A stretch of DNA of 64,000 bases from positions 17,193,931-17,257,930 of the forward strand of contig JAAALK010000286.1 in the NCBI GenBank assembly GCA_019279435.1, given 5' to 3'. How positions within the stretch are numbered: position 1 is the first letter of the stretch; each line of letters opens with the position of its first letter. The notes under the pieces were generated by a model. That model worked only from the letters and a program-made list of their open reading frames with translations. It searched no databases and was not told where the DNA came from. Source of the DNA: Zizania palustris (Eukaryota > Streptophyta > Magnoliopsida > Poales > Poaceae). A program made the position numbers and the translations under genes. Positions 34,601-43,694 of the stretch are shown here, one piece after another.

Positions 34601-35278
34601 GTTGGCACAGTCGATCACTCCCTTGTGCTTCATCAACCAATCCATCCCTAGTATAAGGTCGAGTCCGGTGCATTGGATGAGGACTGGCTCGGCTCGAAAC
34701 AGTACTCCTTGGATCTCAATCTGAACCTTAGGGCTGTATAAGCGGGCTAAGGTCCTATTGCCAGGAGTGGCAATCACCATGGGGGTGGGTAGAGGGAGCA
34801 CGTCCAGTTTGTTTGTTTTCACAAAATCTTCCGAGATGAAGGAGTGGGTTGCTCCAGAGTCAAATAATATTACGGCCGGTACGGAATTCGCAGTAAACAT
34901 ACCGAGCACGACTTCAGGAGCCTCCTGAGCTTCCTCCGCGCTAATATGGTTGACGCGGGCACGAATCGCCTAGTTGGGTGCCGCGCCTTGAGTCTGCTTG
35001 GGGTGAGGACACTGGTGCGAATAGTGCCCCTCCTTGCTACAGTTGAAGCAGACGACCGGCCTCCCTTGGTGATCCTTCAAGATCGGAGCCTTGGCGGCTG
35101 GCGTCGGCTGAGCGGCCGGAGCTGGTGGAGCGGGGCGAGGATGCCCGGTGTTGGATCCACCAGCGGCGTGAGGTGTCCTGTAGGCGGGTCGAGGATGGTA
35201 AGCGGGCGCTGGTGGCGGAGGGACGAAGCGGGGCCTCTGCGAGTTCACCTGTTGATGCTTGAAGGCGATCATCTTCCT
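31610..35278 (-). pseudogene. pol: Gypsy 2 Gag C-terminus and Pol: zinc knuckle, protease, RT, RNase H, integrase, chromodomain
   Basis: Minus strand from 35278. MIAFKHQQ leads to a Pro-rich linker and CCHC knuckle (CFNCSKEGHYSHQC), with TAG at 34970. Protease is VILFDSGATHSFIS (about 34845). The RT extends from KRPYRMAANELAEV to VVFIDDILV, then TAG at 33914-33916. The RT thumb and RNase H (YCDASRQGLGCVLM) lead to a TGA at 32651. The integrase core has MDFITGLPR, SDRGSQF and DGQTERVNQ, so all three catalytic acids are present. A TAA lies before MSPFEALYGRKC (32231) and a TGA in CKVQ-NNHPAEE (31688). The chromodomain ends at a TAG at 31610. Most stops look like CAG/CAA to TAG/TAA or TGG to TGA. 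One continuous frame otherwise. Confidence 0.94.
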
Positions 35279-36033
35279 CTTCTTGAGGTCCAGCCTATTT
35301 TGCTCAGTCTCTTGGATGAGTGCTTTGTTGACTAGCCATTGGAAGTCGGCGTAGTCGGTGGCGACGAGCTAGATGGACAGCTCATCCTTGAGTCCCCGAA
35401 GGAACTTGGCCTGGCGAAGGGCGTCGGTGCGCACTTCCTCCGGTGCGTAGCGGGCGAGGAGGTTGAACTCATGGAGGTACTCCATGACGGTCCGGTTGCC
35501 TTGTTGCAAGTCGCGGAACTCCTGCTGTTTCACCGCGATGACACCGGCGGGGACGTGGGCAGCACGAAAGGCGATGGTGAACTCCGCCCAAGTCACCACA
35601 TGGTCCTCTGGCTGGGACTCATGATAGTTGTCCCACCATTCAGCGGCGGGACCCTGGAGCTGGTGAGTGGCGAAGGCCACTCGCTCCCGGTCGGTGCAGG
35701 GGAGGAGGTCAAGCTTCTTTCCGATGATGCGAAGCCAATCTCCGGCCTCCATCGGGTTGGTGGTGCTTGAGAAAATGGGCGGGCGCACGCGTAGGAACTC
35801 AGAGAGTTGCGGAGCGGGCGCGGGTGCTGGTGCGCGAGGGGCTGGTTCCCCGTTCTGCAGACGGTCCAACTGAGCCTGTTGGTTCTGCATTTGGGTGAGG
35901 AGGGCAGTGATCAGTTGGTTCTGATTCGCCATCATCTCCGCCAAGGTGCACCCCAGTTGGGTACAACACCCTCGGGCGCATCACGGCTTCCTCCTGCTCC
36001 GTTGTTGGAGCCGGTGTTCTGATGGTCAGCCAT
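35279..36033 (-). pseudogene. gag: Gypsy 2 Gag, N-terminal part
   Basis: The homologous start is ATG at 36033 (MADHQNTG). A small deletion near 35955 shifts the frame relative to Gypsy 1, so the longest open part begins LAEMMANQNQ at about 35944. It holds the retrotransposon Gag core (GDWLRIIGKKLDLL, FATHQLQGPAAEWWDN, EFRDLQQGNRTVMEYLHEFNLLARYAPEE), then a TAG at 35369 after KDELSI where Gypsy 1 has KDELSLQ. The fit is a CAG-to-TAG change. The remaining bases to 35279 continue the same frame to the knuckle region. Structural protein of the particle; not expressed intact here. Confidence 0.88.
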
Positions 36034-36221
36034 CTACTGAATTCATAAGGTTATAAGGCAAAAAAATTTTAACAACACAATTAACAAGAATAGTTCATGC
36101 ATATAAATTAAGTGGTAAAAACGTTCATTACAATCAATTCTTATTCTACCCACAACACACTCGTCGTGGGTAGCACCACATACAAAATCACGCTTTTTAT
36201 TTAAATAGCGGCTCCTAACGC

Positions 36222-37001
36222 CTACTCGCCACCGGAGGCGGTCTCCGTGCTCTCGGAACCACGAGTACGCGGCTCCAAAGGGACGGTGGGTTCGAGAAAA
36301 TTCTTGATGATGGAGTCGGAGACGAGGCCGGGGCGTGGTGCAGGGGCGCTAGTGGAGGGTCTGGCGGAGGAGGGTCGTGGCGGGATCCTCTTGGGGCGAG
36401 GGAGGGGCTCACGGATGGGCTTCTTCTTCCTTGGAAGAAGGGGAACCATCTCCGCAATATCCTTCTGCGGCTGCATGATCTTGCGCTGCAGCTCGCCGTT
36501 CTGTTGGATCAAGTTCTTCATTTCTTCACGAAGGAACTCAACCGCCTCATGGTGCTCGTCGGCGTCGAGCACCGCCTCGGTGTGGAGATCGTCCATGGCC
36601 TGTAGAAGACGCGACTGCCGGGCCATGACCGGATCACGCACGGAGTGAACTCCGAGGTAGATACTACGGTGGGCTCCGGGAGTACGCTTCGGCACAAGCC
36701 GGAAGGACGAGTTCTGAAGACGATCGTCGTAGATCATCCTCAGCTCCATGAGGGCCTAGAGGGCGACTCGTTGGCACGCGACGTCGAAAGTTGGGCCTCC
36801 AAGTGCTGTGGTGTAGGGCGGCAGGTGTTCTCCAGAGCCGTGGATGGTGAGGGAGACGTCGCAAGGCCCGGCGAACTCGTCGGGGTACACTCCTTGGAAT
36901 TCAGGTTCGAAGAGGAACCCGAGGAAGGTGAGCATCATACGGAGCTCCCGGACGAAGCCCTCGTAATGGCGGCAGTAGCTGTGGACTTGGTAGACTGGCA
37001 T
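36222..37001 (-). CDS. Gypsy 2 ORF0: pre-gag ORF with in-frame amber, dsRNA-binding-like N-terminus
   Basis: ATG at 37001 starts 81 codons (MPVYQVHSY..., FVRELRMMLTFLGF, CDVSLTIHG, GGPTFDVACQRVAL) to TAG at 36756-36758. The same frame then runs on as ALMELRMIYDDRL to a stop at 36222. The first part has the helix-strand-strand-helix look of a dsRNA-binding motif, with the amber inside the last helix. The second part (ATG at 36749 or 36740) has coiled-coil character (VEFLREEMKNLIQQNGELQRK) and a Pro/Arg-rich tail. An extra ORF ahead of gag is, as I recall, known for rice RIRE3/RIRE8-type elements as orf0; function unknown. Gypsy 1 has the same ORF with the same amber in identical context. Either one protein made by readthrough or two ORFs. 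Confidence 0.7.
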
Positions 37002-37123
37002 CTACAAAACAGCAAGTTGAATAAAGTGAGGAGAGGAACAAAGTTTATAAAGTCGATTTTCGAGGAATAATTTCTTGTGGCTAATGGCTAGGTGGGTCTG
37101 TTTGGCTTCCTGCAGTCGAGTCG

Positions 37124-37135
37124 GCTCTGATACCA
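37124..37135 (-). other. Gypsy 2 primer binding site (initiator Met tRNA type)
   Basis: Plus strand GCTCTGATACCA, i.e. TGGTATCAGAGC on the coding strand, three bases from the 5' LTR end. Confidence 0.95.
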
Positions 37136-37138
37136 TCT

Positions 37139-40100
37139 TGTCGCGCCCCGATTTATCAAATCGAGACATTATTGAATTTCAGAAGAAAAACAATAATACA
37201 AGAGGTTCATCATGCGACAGCGTACATACGACAGTATTCATGGTACGCAGACCATATTTATTACATCAAAGTTTTGGTAAAAACAGTAATAAAGATAATT
37301 AAAATTCTGCATGACGAAAGTCTTCTTCAGGATCTTTCTTCTCGACTGGGTCGCTACTCCAGACCGTCTTCGAAGTAGGCATCCTCTGAGGTGTTCAACG
37401 GGTATGAGTACAAAAAGTACTCAACAAGCCACCGCAAATGCAAGTAATAATGCAGGATATTAAACAAGGAAGGGTAATGGCTAACATTGCAGAAAAGTGC
37501 AGTTTCAGTTATTGCATTTAATGTAATCACATTTTAATCATGCGGAAAAGTAAATATGGATATCAACAACATCGACTAACTCGAGGGGTACAGTCAGCCC
37601 CACCTCGCTCAACAGTCCTTACATGTCAATCCATCATGCACATACATATTCAAAGTAAACTAACTGGGGGATGTCACGCAACCCACCCTTGACCGTGGGC
37701 TCAGCTTTTCGAAAAGATTTAAGACTCTGATCAGAGATGTACTACTGTACCCACAAGGCACGCACTCATCCCAAACGAGATGACCCATACCACGGGAACT
37801 CGTGCCAAAACCTCGGCATGAAATGTTCCAAGCGATAACCACCCGCTCTAGGTTTCACCGGCGCGCCGGGGCGCATCCCGGCTAACGTCGCACCCCCTTT
37901 TGTGCCACATTGGTACAAGTCACCCGCAGGTGCAACTTGACCCATCTCCAAATGGTGGCCTCGATTTGGAACAATCCATACTTTAGTTAGGACTTACCCA
38001 CTAGACTTGTGGTTAGTACGTAAGTGTATTGCAAAGGATCCCTCAGACCGGTCCTTATAGTGCCCCGGGTGATACCGACCAATGCCCTAGCTTGCACCCG
38101 GAACCCACCATGCATTCACTCACAACCACAACTCCAACACCGACAGAATTCCATAGATAAGAAACGATAGGGATCATATATTAGAACCATGTACTACGAC
38201 TCATTTTTATCCTATAGCGATTGTGTCGATACGTTGGACACTAGCTAATAACATTAATCATATGGTGACAAGGAGTTTAGGCTATAGAGCATGTCTTGGG
38301 TTGCACATCAAGGTCGGGGGATCCTAAATAAATATATTGTAAGGGTTCATTTCACTAATGCACATATAACCTATGTGTTTTAGCGATAGTTTAATCAAAC
38401 ATGGGTTCAATATGCTCAAAAGATTTGGTTTGGTGACTTGCCTTGTTCAACGAAAGGCGAGGGAGGGACTTCGGGGAAGTACTCCGGCTCCTCGGCGACG
38501 TCGTAGTCTTTTTGATATAGTAAAGTAAGGTAAAATAAATACAACATTCAACCAAACAATATAGCATCACATAATAATAACATAGGTTTAAGTTGGTTTG
38601 ATTAAAAACAAATCAAGTTGTTAGGGTTCTGAAATTCAGTTTATAAGTAATTTACAAAAAAATTAAAATAAAGTGTTGTCCTTTGAAAGAGGGTTTTAAA
38701 AGGGGTTATTCTCATTTTTAAGTTCTCTAATAAATTTAAAATGAAAGTTTCATAGAAAGCTTAGTGATTTGTTCATATCAACAGGAAATAAATAAATACC
38801 AACCTTACTGGAATTTAAATAATTAAATTTACATTTTTAACCTAAGGGTATTTAAATGTTCATTTAAATAAACATGAAATGTCCAATGTAAACCTACTGT
38901 TTTTATTGTATAAACATGTAGAGAATAATATTATGAATTTTCTGAAATTGGAATGGCAATTTTTAGAGTTCAAATGCGCCAGATATGAATTTTACAAGTT
39001 TAAAAGTATTTCTGAAATTCATTTTCAATTTTTAAATCCCTCGGGTCCACGGTGAACCCGCGCACTGTGCGCGTGCGCCGGGTCGATCTGGACCGTCGGA
39101 TCCAGATCCGACGCGCGAGGGCGAGGCGGGGCGCGTAAGTCGACGTGGACGGCCAGGATTAAAACGTTTGAACCGGTACGCGATGGACGGCTTAGATGCG
39201 ATGCGGGGTTTTAAAACTAACGGACGCACGAGATTAAAACGTACCCCTTCACCGAGATCTAATGGATCAGATTAAATCGCACGCGGAAATTAATCGTCAC
39301 CGTCGGATCCAGATCGCACGGTCGTGCGTGAATCCGACACGGCACGGGTACTCGACCCATGCCGGTCGTCTTCTCCGACGACGGCGAGCGGGCCAGCGGC
39401 CACGGTGGGCGACGGCGGTCGATGCTAGGGCCGAAAATGGAAGGAGGGCAATGAGGGGGTCACGAAGGTACCTCGGCGGTGAGAAAAGGTCGACGGAGCT
39501 AGGCCGGCGACGAGCGGAGGCCGTGGAGGCGTTCGGGTCCTCGGCGGCGACGGCGATCCGGCGGGGTTCGTCGTCGACGGAGTGGTGGCCGAGGTTGGTG
39601 AGGTCCCGGCGGTCATGATGGTGGCGACTACGTGGAAGGAGGCGGTCTGGTGCGACGGCGAGCGGTGGCCGGAGGTCGGGCGGCGGTGTTGCGCTAAGAA
39701 CCGATTGGAGGGTGCTCTGTTTGGTCTGGGTGCAATTGAACGCGTGAACCGAACGCGGTGGAGGGCAGGGGTTTAAATAGGGTCGTCGGCGAGGGATAAC
39801 GGGCGACGAATACAAGAAAAGCGGAGGGAGGATTAACTTCGCCGGCGACGGCTCAACCATGCACGCGTAGCGGCGATCCCGTGGCTTAATGGCGTGGTTT
39901 AACGGGGGGAAACGGTCGGCGCGACGCGGGGGGCCGAGTAATGGTGGAAATTTAATGGGGGACGGGCCGGCGAGGAGGATCCGAGGGTGAGGTCATCGGC
40001 CGGCGCGATTTGGGGGCGGTGGCGCGAGGTTGACGACGGGCCTGACGAGTGGGGTCCACTGGCCAGCGAGCGCGGACGAGCGAACGAGAGGACTGACGGG

Positions 40101-40514
40101 TGGGGCCGCGATGTCGGGTGCACGCGCGAGGGGAGGCAGTCGGCGCCGACAGGTGGGGTCAGGCTGTCAGCCTAAGGCGAGCGAGGTAACGGGGTGGGCC
40201 CGCCGGGAGAGAGAGAAAGGAGGGAGAGGGCCCAATACTGTTTGAAACTATTTTTTGATTAAAAATAATTGTAGAAATTGATTTAAAATAACAGGGCTAC
40301 TTCCCTGCTTGGTAAAAATTTATAAAAATTCTCAAAAATATATCTTGGTCTTAGGATCATATACAAAAAGTTTCACCTCCTAATTTGGCCATCTACTCTA
40401 TGCTGTAGTTCAATTTGGTATAAAAGTGTATTTTAAGTATTTTCAGAAATATATATATTCCAAGAAATTGAATTTAATAATATTTTTATTGTATTGAAAA
40501 TTTGGGGTGTTACA
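37139..40514 (-). repeat. Gypsy 2 5' LTR
   Basis: 3376 bp, TGTCGCGCCCCG...GGGGTGTTACA on the plus strand. Compared with the 3' LTR it lacks a short CCCACGGTG-flanked segment near 39053. Palindromes at 37705-37716 and 37725-37736; TATA-like TATTTAAA on the minus strand at 39772-39779. Confidence 0.96.
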
Positions 40515-40519
40515 TAACC
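40515..40519. repeat. Target-site duplication of Gypsy 2, right copy (TAACC)
   Basis: Identical to 28170-28174. Confidence 0.96.
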
Positions 40520-42573
40520 GTACACTCGTATAATCCATAACGGGTGGTAAAGGCCGTCTTGGGTATATCTTCTTCTCGAATCCTCAAATGATGATAACCA
40601 GACCACAGGTCGATCATTGAGAATACCGTAGCTCCCTTTAGCTGGTCGAAGAGATCATCAATCCGAGGCAACGGGTACTTGTTCTTGATGGTCACTTCAT
40701 TCAAGGCGCAGTAATCCACACACATCCGCTTAGCCTTGTCTTCTTTCTTCTCGACAAAGATGACGGGGGCACCCCATGGTGATGTACTCGGTCTGATGTA
40801 GCGTTTCTTCTCGAGATCTTCTAATTGCTGCTTCATCTCAGCTAGCTCATTGGCGGCCATCTGGTATGGTCGCTTGTAAATGGGAGTAGTCCCGGGTACC
40901 AGATCAATCCTGAACTCAATGTCCCTCTTGGGTGGCATCCCTGGTAAATCCTCTGGGAATACGTCCGGGTATTCACTGACCACTGGTATTTCCTCCAAGG
41001 TAATCTGATGCAGTCTTGGTCTTCCGGTCTTCCTGCTTGGCATCTGGAATGTGACGGCAGTCCCTTCTTCACTGGTCACAGTCACTTTTCTCTGGGCACA
41101 TTCTATTACTCCTTGGTGTTTATTGAGCCAATCCATTCCTAGAATGAGATCCAAGCCTTGGCATTCAATGAGGATGGGATCGGCCCAAAATATGGTGCCG
41201 TGGATATCTATCCATACCTCTGGGCTATAGGTTAGGGCTAGGGTTTGTTTTCCCGGGGTGACTATTTGCACGGCTCTTGGTAGTTCTTTTATGTTTAGAT
41301 TGTTCTTTTCCACAAAATCAGTTGATATGAAGGAGTGCGTAGCTCCAGTGTCAAATAAAACCACTGCAAGTGCTGAATGTACCATGAACTTACCCATCAC
41401 GATCCCGGGTGCGGCCTGGGCTTCTTCAGCGGTGACGTGATTGACTCGGGCGCGGATGGCGGGGTTCGCTGCAACTCCTTGGGCACGCTTGGGATGGGGG
41501 CACGAATTGGAGTAATGCCCCTCCTGGCGGCAGTTGAAGCATACCACGGGCTTACCGTGCTTGTCGCGCAGAACCTCCGTCCTCTTGGCCGGGGCGGCTA
41601 GGGCGGCTGGTGCAGCGGGAGCGGGGTGAGGTTGTCCGGCTCCGGCAGGTGGTGCGGGTGGTGCCGGATGATATACCGGGCGAGGGTGGTACTGTGGCGC
41701 TGGTGGAGGAGGGGTGAAACGGGGCCTCTGAGTCATGCCTTGATTCTGCTTGAAGGTGATCATTCTTTTCCTCTTCAGGTCGACCTTGTTCTGTAGGGTC
41801 TCCTGAATGATAGCTTTGTTCACTAGCTTTTGAAAGCTGGTATAATCTCCAGAGATAAGCTGTAGGGACAGCTCATCCTTCAGTCCCCGGAGGAACTTGG
41901 CTTGCCTGGCCGCATCGGTACGGACCTCTTCAGGTGCGTACCAGGCCAGTCGGTTGAACTCGTGCAGGTATTCTGTTACGGACCTGCTCCCCTGCTGCAG
42001 GTCCTTGAACTCTTGCTGCTTCTGAGCTATGATGCCGTCGGGGATGTGAGCGGCACGGAAAGCAACCGAGAACTCTGCCCAAGTATGGACGTGTCCCTTG
42101 GGCAGGGTCTCGCGCAGATTGTCCCACCACTCTACGGCAGGACCATGGAGCTGGTGGGTGGCGAAGGCCACCTTCTCCTGCTCAGTGCAGGTAAGGAGAT
42201 CGAGCTTCTTCTCGATGGTCCTCAACCAATCCCCAGCCTCCATGGGGTTGGTGGTGCTCGAGAAGGTCAGTGGGCGGACTCGGAGGAACTCCGAGAGTTG
42301 GGAGGTGGGAGCGGGAGCTGGAGTGGCGGGTCGTGGCAGCTCGGGCTGTTGGTGGAGACGGAAGAAGTGAGCCTGCTGCTCTTGCATCTGCTGCTGTTGC
42401 TGCTGCATCTGGTTCAGAAGAGCTGAGACCAGCTGGTTCTGAGTGGCCATCATCTCGGCCAGAGTGGGGTGGTTGGCAACCGGGGCTTGCCTCTGCCTAG
42501 TTGCTCCCCAGTGAGGCAGGTACCCATTGTCTCCTCCGTTCTGAGGAGCGTCGGAGCCTTGAGTGTTGGTCAT
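40520..42573 (-). CDS. gag-pol: Gypsy 1 Gag-Pol, N-terminal part: Gag, zinc knuckle, protease, start of RT
   Basis: Open for about 684 codons from ATG at 42573 (MTNTQGSDAPQNGG). A Gln-rich stretch (MQQQQQQMQEQQ) precedes the Gag core (GDWLRTIEKKLDLL, WWDNLRE, EFKDLQQGSRSVTEYLHEFNRLAWY), then a Pro-rich linker and CCHC knuckle CFNCRQEGHYSNSC. Protease is VLFDTGATHSFIS with the catalytic DTG. The RT N-terminal part includes YKRPYQMAANELAEM, MCVDYCALNEVTIKNKYPLPRIDDL and FSMIDLWSGYHHLRI. Gypsy 2 then interrupts after YGLYECTV, and the protein resumes at 28169. Gag and Pol share one frame, as usual for chromoviruses. This is the best preserved coding segment in the window. Confidence 0.94.
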
Positions 42574-42748
42574 CCTGAAGTTTCCAAAGTAGACAACATT
42601 TTCTTAGAGAATATTATTATTAAGTTTTATTCCAAAAATGCCGTTCTTGCAGTTACATTTTATTTATTTCTTCATTCATGCCTTATATTTTGACATGAAT
42701 GGCAATACAATCAAGCAAAAAGAAAAGCAAGCAATCGTAAAACTACGT

Positions 42749-43555
42749 CTACGGTAGCTCGGGGGACGGCTCGATCACGGGCTCGTGGGAGACGGTCGGG
42801 GTCGAGGAACTGGATGGTCCGGCGGGTGGAGCACTGCGGGAAATCCTCTTGGGTCTCACGGTGGGGATCTGAAGGGAGTTCCTCATGCGAGGCGGAAGAG
42901 GTGCGATCTCCTCAATGACCTTCTTCAACTCCTCGATCTGGTGGCAGAGCTGCGGGTTGGTGACGACGCGCTGCCGTAGGAGCTCATTCTGGCGCCGTAA
43001 CTCCTCTGCTTCGGCAGCCAAATGGTGTCCCTGCTGGAGGCGGCGATGAAGATCTTCGTTCTCGCGGTTCAGATCCTCGGAAGAGTGTCGGTAAAAACTG
43101 ATTGTGTCGCGCTGTCCATTGGCGTCCTGCAGTGCCTCGTAATGGAAATCATCCATTGCCTCCAACAAGCGCATGGTATGACTAATCACAGAATGACGCT
43201 GGGAGAGCGTGCTGACGTAGACGATGTGGGGACTCCCTAGAGTGCGAAGAGGTACGAAGCGGTAGTCCGTGTCGTAGAGCTCGCTGTCGTAGATCATTCG
43301 GAGTTCAGTGAGGGCCTAGAGGGCGGTGCGCTGACTGGCAACCAAGAAGGTAGGTCCTCCTCCGCGATAGGTGTGAGCTGTCTGAGGGGAGGGCTGGACG
43401 ATGACGGTGACCTCACAGAAGCTTTCTTCCTCGTCGGGGAAGACTCCATGGTACATCGGCTCGTGCTCAAATCCGAGGAAACCGACGAGCATGCGCAGCT
43501 CGCGGATGAAACCAGCCTCGTCGCGAAGGTTCCCGTTCATGGTACGGACTGGCAT
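42749..43555 (-). CDS. Gypsy 1 ORF0: pre-gag ORF with in-frame amber, dsRNA-binding-like N-terminus
   Basis: ATG at 43555 (MPVRTMNGN) starts 79 codons ending ...GGGPTFLVASQRTAL at TAG 43316-43318. The frame continues ALTELRMIYDSELYDTDYRFVPLRT to a stop at 42749. The N-terminal part (GFIRELRMLVGFLGF, ESFCEVTVIVQ, GGGPTF, ASQRTAL-amber-ALTEL) resembles a dsRNA-binding motif. The second part is a long coiled coil (HSSEDLNRENEDLHRRLQ, EELRRQNELLRQRV) with a Pro/Ser-rich tail. Position between PBS and gag, and homology to the Gypsy 2 ORF (PDE, GGPTF, ELRMIYD), make it a real element gene. It has no other stop over its length. Function unknown. Confidence 0.72.
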
Positions 43556-43679
43556 CTACAAAAGAGAGAAGGTTTTTGTGAAAATCTCGGAAGGTGAGAG
43601 GGTAAGTAACTTTCTGTAAGAAAATATAGTAATTATAAGTCCTCCGGTCAGGTCTATTTGGCTTCCTACAGTCAAGTCG

Positions 43680-43691
43680 GCTCTGATACCA
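43680..43691 (-). other. Gypsy 1 primer binding site (initiator Met tRNA type)
   Basis: Plus strand GCTCTGATACCA, three bases from the 5' LTR. Confidence 0.95.
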
Positions 43692-43694
43692 TCT

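Larger units (their letters stand above)
28175..40514 (-). mobile_element. Gypsy 2: second Tekay/Del-type chromovirus, nested in Gypsy 1 RT, 12.34 kb
   Basis: Minus strand: 5' LTR 37139-40514, PBS, ORF0, gag, pol, PPT, 3' LTR 28175-31565, target duplication TAACC. Related to but distinct from Gypsy 1: the proteins align throughout, while the LTRs share only blocks. By eye the two LTRs differ at about 11 sites in the first 650 aligned bases, so it is younger than Gypsy 1, as the nesting demands. Pol carries at least six stops. Confidence 0.96.
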
